Assembly: GCA_947177005.1 (NCBI GenBank)
Contig: CAMWSZ010000010.1
Coordinates: forward strand, 1-20,912
Origin: an uncultured Clostridia bacterium
GTDB taxonomy: Bacteria; Bacillota; Clostridia; Oscillospirales; Oscillospiraceae
Direction of reading: 5' to 3'
DNA: 20,912 nucleotides
Shown here: in pieces, positions 8,252-14,362 of the stretch
How positions within the stretch are numbered: the stretch's first letter is position 1
How the letters are laid out: every line of letters starts with the position of its first letter
Program-made: the position numbers and the translations under genes
Notes under the pieces: model-generated
Told to the model about the DNA's origin: nothing
The model's database searches: none
The model's input: the letters and a program-made list of their open reading frames with translations, nothing else

Positions 8252-8280
8252 TTGCATTTTGACGATATTTCTGGTAGGAT
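8252..8280 (+). promoter_or_regulatory. Candidate promoter for the ferredoxin gene
   Basis: TTGCAT (8252-8257) and TAGGAT (8275-8280) are 17 bp apart and end 38 bases before the ferredoxin start. The match is fair, not strong. Confidence 0.45.
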
Positions 8281-8318
8281 AGAGAAGGAATCATTCAAGT
8301 ATTGGAGGCTTTCTTCCT

Positions 8319-8708
8319 ATGAAAAAACTAGCTGTCAGCAAAACAGACCCCTGTAAGGCCTGTCTGTCCTGTGTGCGCGCATGTTCGGAGGCGTTCTATA
8401 AAACGTTCGACCCCGATCTCAGCTGCATCCGGATCACCGCCAAGCCCGACGGAGAACCCAAGGTCAACAGCTGCATCATGTGCGGCAAGTGCGCCAGAAC
8501 CTGTCCGGAGGGGGCAATCTCCCAGAACGCAAAGGGCGTATATATGGTTGACAAAAAGAAGTGCGTCGGCTGCGGCAAGTGCGTGGAAGCCTGCCCTATG
8601 CATGTCATGGTCTTGGCTCCCGGCGCGTCCAACGTCAGCAAGTGCATCGCCTGCGGCATCTGCGCAAAAGCCTGCCCAATGGGCATTTTGGCTGTGGAGG
8701 AAAAATAA
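8319..8708 (+). CDS. Ferredoxin-like protein with four 4Fe-4S motifs
   Basis: This is a 129-residue iron-sulfur electron carrier. Four CxxCxxC-type motifs are spaced along it, at Cys12/15/18/22, Cys52/55/58/62, Cys82/85/88/92 and Cys109/112/115/119. The last three have the classic CxxCGxCxxxCP form. With Cys36 that makes 17 cysteines. This is the layout of the electron-transfer subunits of anaerobic oxidoreductases (DmsB, CooF or HycB type), which carry up to four clusters. Here it stands alone, with its own ribosome binding site (GGAGG ten bases upstream) and a terminator after it. Its redox partner is therefore encoded elsewhere. No signal peptide is present, so it is cytoplasmic. Confidence 0.9.
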   Translation: MKKLAVSKTDPCKACLSCVRACSEAFYKTFDPDLSCIRITAKPDGEPKVNSCIMCGKCARTCPEGAISQNAKGVYMVDKKKCVGCGKCVEACPMHVMVLAPGASNVSKCIACGICAKACPMGILAVEEK

Positions 8709-8730
8709 CACACTACATAGCTGATCCGCT

Positions 8731-8767
8731 GCGGAGACGGTGTGAACGCCGTCTCCGCTCCGCTTTT
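8731..8767 (+). terminator. Intrinsic terminator of the ferredoxin gene
   Basis: GCGGAGACGG (8731-8740) pairs perfectly with CCGTCTCCGC (8749-8758) around an 8-base loop. TCCGCTTTT follows. It lies 23 bases after the stop. Confidence 0.75.
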
Positions 8768-8801
8768 GCCCTTCTTTTTCTTGTAAGAAAAAGAAGCAAA
8801 A
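8764..8801. repeat. A/T-rich palindrome
   Basis: CTTCTTTTTCTT (8771-8782) is the exact reverse complement of AAGAAAAAGAAG (8785-8796), with two bases between. With a two-base bulge the pairing extends outward to TTTTG (8764-8768) and CAAAA (8797-8801). It follows the ferredoxin terminator and precedes the GTPase-NYN gene. It resembles short dispersed palindromes of clostridial genomes; copy number cannot be judged here. Confidence 0.6.
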
Positions 8802-8893
8802 AAACTTTATTGCGCTCTTGAATCCTCTGTTAATCCTGGATTCCTGCCCGGTAACGGCGGAAAGCGCTTGATTGGTAAAGGGGACATTTTGTC

Positions 8894-11521
8894 ATGGAAA
8901 AACTCGCTGTCGGGATTCTCGCCCACGTGGACGCCGGGAAAACCACCCTCTCGGAAGCCCTGCTCTACTCTGCCGGTTCCATTCGGAAACTGGGAAGGGT
9001 CGATCATAAGGACGCCTTCCTTGATACCGATTCCCTGGAGAGAGAACGGGGCATCACCATATTCTCCAAACAGGCGGTGCTGTCTCTGCCGGAGGTGGAG
9101 ATTACCTTGCTGGATACCCCGGGGCATGTGGACTTTTCCGCCGAAATGGAGCGGACGCTGCAAGTGCTGGACTGCGCCGTGCTGGTGGTCAGCGGCACCG
9201 GCGGCGTACAGGCCCACACCCGCACGCTCTGGCGGCTGCTGGAACGGCATCAAACGCCGGTGTTCCTCTTCGTCAATAAAATGGACCTTGCCGGTGCGCA
9301 GCGGGATGCGCTGCTGTCAGATTTGCAGACTCAGCTCAGCGAGGGGTGCGTGGATTTCAGCAGGAACGACGGGGCGGTCTGGGAGGACGTGGCGCTCCTG
9401 CGGGAGGAGACGCTCAACGAGCTTCTGGAGACGGGAACCGTTTCCGTGGGGACGGCGGCGGAAATGATTGCGTCCAGAACGGTTTTTCCCTGCTGGTTCG
9501 GGTCCGCGCTGAAGCTGGAGGGCGTGGAGGAATTTTTGCGGGGTCTGGCACGGTTCCGGCTGCGGCGGGCGTATCCGAAGGAATTCGGCGCGAGGGTATT
9601 CAAGATCGGAAGAGACCCCCAAGGCGTCAGACTAACATATCTGAAAATCACCGGCGGACGTCTGAGGGTGAAGGACGCACTCTCAACAGGCGGCGAGGAA
9701 ACCGAAAAGGTGGAGCAGATCCGGATTTATTCCGGGACCAAGTTTCAAGCCGTAAAAGAGGCGGAGGCCGGAACGGTATGTGCCGTGACCGGGCTGTCCG
9801 GAACGGTATGCGGACAGGGATTGGGCAGTGAGGCGCAGGCCGGCGCTCCGGCGCTGGAACCGGTGCTGAATTACCGGCTGCTGTTGCCGGAGGACGCAAG
9901 CCCGCATATGGTATTGGAAAAACTGCGCGTTCTGGCCGAGGAGGACCCTCAACTCCATATTCTCTGGAATGAACGGTTACAGGAAATTCGCTTGCAGCTA
10001 ATGGGACAGGTACAGCTGGAGGTTTTGCGGGAGGTCATCGGGCAGCGGTTCGGGCTTGCGGTTGAGTTTGCTCCCGGCGGGATCGTGTACAAGGAGACCG
10101 TCGCCGCACCGGCGGAGGGCGTCGGACACTACGAACCGCTGCGGCATTACGCGGAGGTGCATCTGCTGCTGGAACCGGGAAAACCCGGCAGCGGCCTGCG
10201 GTTTGCATCCGTCTGCGGCGAGGACCGTCTGGAACGGAACTGGCAGCGGCTGATTTTGACGCATCTGGCAGAAAAACAGCACGTGGGTGTATTGACCGGC
10301 TCGCCAATCACGGACATGAAAATCACTTTGACCGCGGGCCGTGCCCACCAGAAGCATACGGAGGGCGGGGATTTCCGTCAGGCGACATACCGGGCTGTCC
10401 GGCAGGGGCTGATGACGGCGGAAAGCGTTCTGCTGGAGCCGTGGTATGAGTTCCGGCTGGAGATTCCGGCGGGAAATGTGGGCCGTGCCATGACCGATAT
10501 CCAGCAAATGGGGGGCCGTCTGGAATCCCCGCAGACCACCGGCGGGACCGTACTGCTGACCGGCTGCGCACCGGTATCGGAAATGGAGGGCTACGGGCCG
10601 GTAGTGACCGCCTACACAAGAGGCTTGGGAAAGCTGAGCTGTACGGTGAAAGGGTACGAGCCCTGCCACAACGCCGAAGCGGTGATCGAGGCGTATAGCT
10701 ACGAACCGGAACGGGATTTGGACAACCCGCCGGATTCGGTATTCTGTGCCCACGGCGCGGGGTTCATCGTGAAATGGGACGAGGTTCCCGCTATGGCCCA
10801 TGTGGACAGTGGAATATCGCTGGACGTACCGGAAAAAGCCCTTCCGCCGCCTGTCGGGAGAACGCCGTATCCTGCCTCCAGAGAAGCGGATCAGGAGCTA
10901 CAGGCCATATTTGAGCGGACCTATGGACCGGTTAAGCGCAGGGAGTTTCAGCCTGTCCCAAAAGCGCCGCCAACCACACCGGTCAGGACCGTACCGCCCA
11001 GAGCGCCGGGACCGGAGTATCTGCTGGTGGACGGCTACAATATTATATTCGCGTGGGATGGTCTGAAGGCTGCCGCGCAGGACAGTCTGGAGCGTGCCCG
11101 GTATCTGCTGATGGACCTGCTGTGCAATTATCAAGGGTTCCGGAAATGCGAGGTGATCCTTGTTTTCGACGCATATAAGGTAAAGGGGAATCCCGGATCT
11201 GTGGAGCACTACCGAAACATTCATGTCGTCTACACCAAAGAGGCCGAGACCGCTGACGCCTATATCGAACGCGCTACTTATGAGATCGCAAAAAACCACC
11301 GCGTCCGTGTGGCGACCTCCGACAATCTGGAACAGCTTATCATTTTAGGCCACGGCGCGGTGCGGATTTCCGCACGGGAATTTTTGTCGGAGGTGACAGA
11401 GACGGAGAAGCGGATCGGGCAGATCATTGAGCATAACAATCTGTACAACCGGGCCTTCCGGCAGCTGCGGCACCAGATCAAGGACGGTAAAACAGGGGAA
11501 AAAGATAAAAAAGACAAGTGA
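8894..11521 (+). CDS. Tet(M)-like ribosomal GTPase fused to a YacP/Rae1-type NYN endoribonuclease domain
   Basis: This is an 875-residue two-part protein. Residues 1 to about 640 are an EF-G/Tet(M)-like translational GTPase. They have G1 AHVDAGKT (10-17), G2 RGITI (52-56), G3 DTPGH (74-78), G4 NKMD (128-131) and G5 SA (204-205), then domains II-V. After a proline-rich linker (about 685-706), residues 709-845 match YacP/Rae1 motif by motif: LLVDGYN with Asp713, VFDAYKVKG with Asp759, TKEAETAD with Asp788, ATSD with Asp810, and GAVRISARE. Rae1 is a Bacillus nuclease that cuts mRNA in the ribosomal A site. The domain IV loop that contacts tetracycline in Tet(M) (YSPVSTP) reads HQKHTEG here (485-491), so drug protection is uncertain. 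AAAGGGGA lies nine bases before the start. Confidence 0.9.
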   Translation: MEKLAVGILAHVDAGKTTLSEALLYSAGSIRKLGRVDHKDAFLDTDSLERERGITIFSKQAVLSLPEVEITLLDTPGHVDFSAEMERTLQVLDCAVLVVSGTGGVQAHTRTLWRLLERHQTPVFLFVNKMDLAGAQRDALLSDLQTQLSEGCVDFSRNDGAVWEDVALLREETLNELLETGTVSVGTAAEMIASRTVFPCWFGSALKLEGVEEFLRGLARFRLRRAYPKEFGARVFKIGRDPQGVRLTYLKITGGRLRVKDALSTGGEETEKVEQIRIYSGTKFQAVKEAEAGTVCAVTGLSGTVCGQGLGSEAQAGAPALEPVLNYRLLLPEDASPHMVLEKLRVLAEEDPQLHILWNERLQEIRLQLMGQVQLEVLREVIGQRFGLAVEFAPGGIVYKETVAAPAEGVGHYEPLRHYAEVHLLLEPGKPGSGLRFASVCGEDRLERNWQRLILTHLAEKQHVGVLTGSPITDMKITLTAGRAHQKHTEGGDFRQATYRAVRQGLMTAESVLLEPWYEFRLEIPAGNVGRAMTDIQQMGGRLESPQTTGGTVLLTGCAPVSEMEGYGPVVTAYTRGLGKLSCTVKGYEPCHNAEAVIEAYSYEPERDLDNPPDSVFCAHGAGFIVKWDEVPAMAHVDSGISLDVPEKALPPPVGRTPYPASREADQELQAIFERTYGPVKRREFQPVPKAPPTTPVRTVPPRAPGPEYLLVDGYNIIFAWDGLKAAAQDSLERARYLLMDLLCNYQGFRKCEVILVFDAYKVKGNPGSVEHYRNIHVVYTKEAETADAYIERATYEIAKNHRVRVATSDNLEQLIILGHGAVRISAREFLSEVTETEKRIGQIIEHNNLYNRAFRQLRHQIKDGKTGEKDKKDK

Positions 11522-11539
11522 CAGTCACTTGTCTTTTTT
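11507..11539. terminator. Bidirectional terminator shared by convergent genes
   Basis: AAAAAAGACAAGTG (11507-11520) pairs perfectly with CACTTGTCTTTTTT (11526-11539) around a 5-base loop. It gives a T tract on both strands. The stop codons of both convergent genes (11519-11521 and 11527-11525) fall inside it. Confidence 0.92.
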
Positions 11540-11896
11540 CCGTGCGCTCAGCAGCATGGATGCACCGCTGTAGAGCAAAAAAATCCCAAATGGTTTCCGC
11601 AGCAGGGAGACGTCAGCCATAACAGCAACAGCGGCTCCCGCCAGGGACGCCAGTACGCCGGGGACCGCCGCCTGCCGCCAGACGTCTTTGTCGAGGAACC
11701 CGTTTTTCCGGTGGAACCAGAGGCTGAGCCCGGCGGTGGGCAGGAAAAACAGCAGATTTACCGCCTGCGCTTCCCGATAGCCCACGTCAAGAAACAGGGT
11801 CATAAACACCAGCAGGAGCGTCCCGCCGCCCACGCCCCAGGCGGATAAAATCCCAGTGGCGGCGGCCGCCAGGAACGGCATCACCCATTCTGTCAT
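11525..11896 (-). CDS. Half-size TauE/SafE (TSUP) permease subunit, second of pair
   Basis: This is a 123-residue membrane protein, about half the length of a normal TauE/SafE sulfite/organosulfonate exporter. The family motif near the first helix is present (ATGILSAWGVGGGTLLLVF, about residues 13-31). It is followed by helices around LLFFLPTAGLSLWF, VPGVLASLAGAAVAV and GIFLLYSGASMLL. The start at 11896 overlaps the stop of the upstream half-gene by four bases (ATGA), so the two are translationally coupled and probably form a heteromeric transporter. A longer frame to 12142 lies over that upstream gene and is not real. The substrate is unknown; sulfur oxyanions are typical of the family. Confidence 0.85.
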   Translation of the reverse strand: MTEWVMPFLAAAATGILSAWGVGGGTLLLVFMTLFLDVGYREAQAVNLLFFLPTAGLSLWFHRKNGFLDKDVWRQAAVPGVLASLAGAAVAVMADVSLLRKPFGIFLLYSGASMLLSARKKDK

Positions 11897-12246
11897 AGTA
11901 GATACCTGTAGCCTCCATACAGTAAAAATGCGCCGAATATGGCCTTCAAAACCCGAACCGGTATTTTCTGGAAGGTCAGTCCGCCAATGACGCCGCCTGC
12001 CGCACCGCCCGCCAGATAGGGCAGTACCAGTGTCAGGGGGGGCCGCACCTGAAAAAGATACACGGCCGCGCTGACGAAGCACATAGGGAAAATGACGGCC
12101 ACGCAGGTGGCAAACGCATTCTGCGTCTCCAAACGGCTCCATTTGGTGAGGAGGGGGAGAAGAATCATGCCGCCTCCGCCGCCGAACAGGCCGTTGACGA
12201 AGCCGCCGGCAGTACCGGCCAGCCGGTTTTTGGATTTGTCAGTCAT
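11893..12246 (-). CDS. Half-size TauE/SafE (TSUP) permease subunit, first of pair
   Basis: This is a 117-residue membrane protein matching one repeat half of the TauE/SafE family. Its glycine-rich motif is GGFVNGLFGGGGGMILLP (14-31). Helices follow near FATCVAVIFPMCFVSAAVYLF, LVLPYLAGGAAGGVIGGL and IFGAFLLYGGYRYLL. The start has AAGGAG nine bases upstream on the minus strand. Full-length relatives (about 250 residues) contain two such halves; here each half has its own gene with a 4-base overlap. The gene order on the minus strand is DUF1540, this half, then the second half. Confidence 0.86.
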   Translation of the reverse strand: MTDKSKNRLAGTAGGFVNGLFGGGGGMILLPLLTKWSRLETQNAFATCVAVIFPMCFVSAAVYLFQVRPPLTLVLPYLAGGAAGGVIGGLTFQKIPVRVLKAIFGAFLLYGGYRYLL

Positions 12247-12278
12247 ACCGCGCCGCTCCTTCCAGAGAGTATGTAACC

Positions 12279-12299
12279 CCGGCCCAAACGGCGGGCCGG
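12279..12299 (-). terminator. GC hairpin between DUF1540 and permease genes
   Basis: CCGGCCC (12279-12285) pairs with GGGCCGG (12293-12299) around a 7-base loop, 10 bases after the DUF1540 stop on the minus strand. There is no T tract, so this is a weak or attenuating site. Confidence 0.35.
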
Positions 12300-12309
12300 A
12301 GTACGGGGG

Positions 12310-12504
12310 TCAGCGCATTTCCTGGAAGCTCAGGCAGTCGGTGCACTGGTCCTGAGAGGGATGACACTCGTGGGTGCCGACACGGATGCTGTCCAGGCCG
12401 CAGTACTGTTCGCTCTTGCAGTGGTTGGCGCAGGAGCTTACGGAGCATTTGATAGCGTGGTTGGGCTTGCAGGCGCAGCCGCTGTTGGTGCAGCAGTCGT
12501 TCAT
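12310..12504 (-). CDS. DUF1540 cysteine-rich small protein
   Basis: This is a 64-residue protein with 11 cysteines. The DUF1540 pattern is clear: AIKCSVSSCANHCKSEQYCGLDSIRVG, then a gap, then CTDCLSF. The cysteines suggest metal binding. The family is widespread in Clostridia and Bacilli, often in spore formers, and its role is not established. The start at 12504 is chosen because AGGAGG lies eight bases upstream on the minus strand; an in-frame ATG at 12555 has no such site. It lies 62 bases before the first permease gene. Confidence 0.85.
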   Translation of the reverse strand: MNDCCTNSGCACKPNHAIKCSVSSCANHCKSEQYCGLDSIRVGTHECHPSQDQCTDCLSFQEMR

Positions 12505-12607
12505 GTGTTGTTCCTCCTGAATTGAAAGAAATTTTTTTCGTTTGGGTCTTGCCATAGGGTAGTGTGCCCGGGCGGGCCTGTTTTATACGCATAAAATCAA
12601 GCTGCCT

Positions 12608-12654
12608 GCGGACAAAATAGAGAGGCGCTGCCTCCCCCGTGGAGAGACAGCGCC
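12608..12654 (-). terminator. Intrinsic terminator of the spore protein gene
   Basis: GGCGCTG (12624-12630) pairs with CAGCGCC (12648-12654), with an inner CTCC/GGAG pairing. On the minus strand the stem is followed by TCTCTATTTTGT. It lies just downstream of the SASP gene. Confidence 0.8.
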
Positions 12655-12676
12655 GCCGGTCTGTTTTTACAGGTTT

Positions 12677-12871
12677 TTACAGATTTTTCTCGTAGGACTC
12701 GATCATCTTCTTGACCATCTGGCCGCCGACGGAACCGGCCTCACGGGAACTGAGGTCGCCGTTGTAGCCCTCCTTCAGGTTGACGCCCACCTCGCTGGCG
12801 GCCTCCATTTTGAATTTGTCCATAGCCTCGCGGGCCTCGGGGACGTTGATGCGGCTGTTTTTCTTAGACAT
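12677..12871 (-). CDS. Alpha/beta-type small acid-soluble spore protein
   Basis: This is a 64-residue SASP, which coats and protects DNA inside the spore and is degraded at germination. Diagnostic stretches are NVPEAREAMDKFKMEAASEVGV and SREAGSVGGQMVKKMIESYEKNL. The germination-protease site is SEVGV (26-30). The start is at 12871 (MSKKNSR), with GGAGAAGGAG just upstream on the minus strand; the in-frame ATG at 12916 is not supported. Expression in the forespore under sigma-G would be expected, but I did not find a convincing sigma-G promoter. This gene is the best evidence that the organism forms spores. Confidence 0.93.
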   Translation of the reverse strand: MSKKNSRINVPEAREAMDKFKMEAASEVGVNLKEGYNGDLSSREAGSVGGQMVKKMIESYEKNL

Positions 12872-13180
12872 AACTTCAATTCTCCTTCTCCGATTTTTTT
12901 GCGGCGTTACGCACATCAGAGAAGGGGCGGAGGACCGTCCGGTCTCTGCTGCACGGTGAGCGGTGGATTGGCCTCCGCCCTCGTCGCAAGCATATCTTTT
13001 GCAGTCCGCCGCTGAATATGCCTGTGAGACGGACGGTAATTTTTTGCAGAAAATTTGCTGGTTTTTTCAGGAAAAGGGGAAACCCCCAAGGGCTGAACCC
13101 CTCGGTGGTTTTGATTCTGCTCAGAAAACCACCGCATTTCCTATAGAAAACATATCCAAAGTTTCTACAAAATACCCTGC
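12872..13180. other. Intergenic stretch without a supported gene
   Basis: About 380 bases separate the spore protein and transglycosylase start codons. The first part holds the SASP ribosome binding site. The middle is rich in G/C runs able to form small nested hairpins, and one clear hairpin lies at 13104-13133. The end holds the transglycosylase promoter (annotated separately). Open frames on both strands lack ribosome binding sites and family resemblance. Confidence 0.6.
13104..13133. repeat. Inverted repeat in intergenic region
   Basis: GGTGGTTTT (13104-13112) pairs with AAAACCACC (13125-13133) around a 12-base loop. No T tract follows on the plus strand. It stands about 50 bases upstream of the promoter of the transglycosylase gene; role unknown. 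Confidence 0.5.
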
Positions 13181-13209
13181 TTGCAATTTGTCCCGCTGCG
13201 GTGTATAAT
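13181..13209 (+). promoter_or_regulatory. Strong sigma-A-type promoter for the transglycosylase gene
   Basis: TTGCAA (13181-13186) and a perfect TATAAT (13204-13209) are exactly 17 bp apart, 43 bases before the start codon. Confidence 0.8.
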
Positions 13210-13251
13210 TACGAAAACAGCCAATAGCATAGAAAGGTGGAACAGATCCTT

Positions 13252-13992
13252 ATGGCTCTTTCAACAGATTTAAATGTACGTGCGCGATATGGAGCAGCAG
13301 CGGCAGTTGTTCCCGCCGTTCCCGCCACGCCGGACAGCAACAGCTTTTCCCAAGTGTTTTCTGCGGCTTACCGGACCACCGGCGGAACAGATTACGAAAG
13401 CTATTTCCGGTTAGCCGCGGATACTTATCAGCTACCGGCAGATTTGATTAAAGCTGTAGCGAAGGCGGAGTCCGACTTTAATGCCAATGCCGTTTCATCC
13501 TGCGGTGCGCAGGGCATAATGCAGCTGATGCCCGCCACAGCCCGTTCCTTGGGCGTGACCGATTCTTTTGATCCGGCTCAAAATATTATGGGCGGCGCAA
13601 AATATCTGCGCCAGATGTTGGACTCCTTTGGCGGCGATATCTCTAAAGCCGTGGCGGCTTATAATGCCGGCCCCAATGCAGTAAAAAAATATGGCGGAGT
13701 ACCGCCCTACCAGGAGACACAAAACTATGTGACAAAAGTGCTTGGCTATGCAGGCGGCAGCGTTTCAGTTCCAGCCTCTGTCCCTGCTGCTGTTCCGACT
13801 CCAATGGTCACCACAGATTCAGCGGAAGAGTCCTCCGGTTCCCTGACGCTGGACGAGCTGACGGACCTGGTCCTTCAGACATATCACATCAACGGCACCT
13901 ACATCCAAGAGTCTGCGCAGAGATTTATACAGCAGCTTCTCCTGCAAACGGAGGAGGAAAACGAAGAACAAAAGGAAATTATACGGGTATAA
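13252..13992 (+). CDS. Lytic transglycosylase (SLT domain) without a signal peptide
   Basis: This is a 246-residue peptidoglycan-cleaving enzyme. The SLT/lysozyme-like domain covers about residues 50-165. The catalytic Glu73 sits in AVAKAESDFNANAVS, followed by GAQGIMQLMPATARSLG and AVAAYNAGPNAV, all hallmarks of the family. A Pro/Ala/Val-rich linker (170-190) and an acidic C-terminal helix follow. I chose ATG 13252 because AAAGGTGG (13233-13240) lies 11 bases upstream; the GTG at 13237 overlaps that site. The N terminus is Ala/Pro-rich but is not a secretion signal. Export may therefore use another route (such as the flagellar apparatus), or release may be by lysis. It has its own strong promoter. 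Confidence 0.9.
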   Translation: MALSTDLNVRARYGAAAAVVPAVPATPDSNSFSQVFSAAYRTTGGTDYESYFRLAADTYQLPADLIKAVAKAESDFNANAVSSCGAQGIMQLMPATARSLGVTDSFDPAQNIMGGAKYLRQMLDSFGGDISKAVAAYNAGPNAVKKYGGVPPYQETQNYVTKVLGYAGGSVSVPASVPAAVPTPMVTTDSAEESSGSLTLDELTDLVLQTYHINGTYIQESAQRFIQQLLLQTEEENEEQKEIIRV

Positions 13993-14011
13993 GCAGATCA
14001 TGCTGATTCGG

Positions 14012-14048
14012 GGACCGGCGTCAAAAAATCCGATGCTGGTCCTTTCTA
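14012..14048 (+). terminator. Terminator of the transglycosylase gene
   Basis: GGACCGGC (14012-14019) pairs with GCTGGTCC (14035-14042) with one wobble, followed by TTTCTA. It lies 20 bases after the stop. Confidence 0.6.
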
Positions 14049-14153
14049 AATCAAAAAACATGCGCGGCAGTCTTTTTTCCACAGATTCCCGTATGTTCCA
14101 CCATTCTTTCACATATACATAGGGATATAACGGGATAGGGAGCGTGTTGAACC

Positions 14154-14315
14154 GTGAAGGGAAACATTGAGGAACGGGCCTGCGAACTGGCCATATATAT
14201 TATTGAGAACCGTACCACCGTGCGAGAGGCCGCTAAACGGTTTGGGATCAGCAAGAGCACGGTACATATGGACAGGGGTAAATGGAACGGTCTGCCGGGG
14301 CGTCAAGCAGCATAA
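14154..14315 (+). pseudogene. spoIIID: Truncated spoIIID (sporulation regulator), 3' half replaced
   Basis: This 53-codon frame starts with GTG at 14154; AGGGAG lies 11 bases upstream and an in-frame stop just before it. Its first 40 residues read as SpoIIID, the DNA-binding regulator of the mother cell: IEERACELAIYIIENRTTVR, then EAAKRFGISKSTVHMD, which includes the recognition helix. SpoIIID is normally 80-95 residues. Here homology stops exactly after HMD, and 13 unrelated residues (RGKWNGLPGRQAA) lead to TAA. The foreign part begins inside a 30-bp sequence that recurs at 15801-15829. The missing C-terminal part (basic region) was not found downstream in the window. It is either a real gene fragment or one half of a gene split by an inserted element. 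Confidence 0.82.
14263..14292 (+). repeat. Direct repeat copy A (inside truncated spoIIID)
   Basis: This 30-bp stretch, from TACATATGGACAGGGG to GGAACGGTC, matches copy B at 15801-15829 with one gap and one mismatch. Its first 11 bases are spoIIID coding sequence; the rest is foreign to spoIIID. The copies lie in the same orientation on either side of the DUF4143 ATPase gene. Confidence 0.85.
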
Positions 14316-14348
14316 AAGGCCAGCACCTGATTGACGGGTGCTGGCCTT
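14316..14348 (-). terminator. Terminator of the DUF4143 ATPase gene
   Basis: A 12-bp stem (AAGGCCAGCACC at 14316-14327 with GGTGCTGGCCTT at 14337-14348) is followed on the minus strand by TTATGC. It begins 14 bases after the ATPase stop and touches the end of the spoIIID remnant, so it may work in both directions. Confidence 0.75.
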
Positions 14349-14362
14349 ACTATCCGTTTCTG

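Noticed and set aside
8894..11521. Calling this gene a plain tetracycline-resistance determinant
   Set aside because: The drug-contact loop differs from Tet(M) and the protein carries an extra nuclease domain, so resistance cannot be assumed.
12239..12592. 117-codon minus-strand frame over the DUF1540 gene
   Set aside because: It overlaps the DUF1540 gene in a different frame; the DUF1540 frame has the cysteine pattern and the AGGAGG site.
12916..13208. Small frames on both strands in the gap between the SASP and transglycosylase genes
   Set aside because: No ribosome binding sites, no recognisable motifs, and the plus frame runs through the promoter of the next gene.
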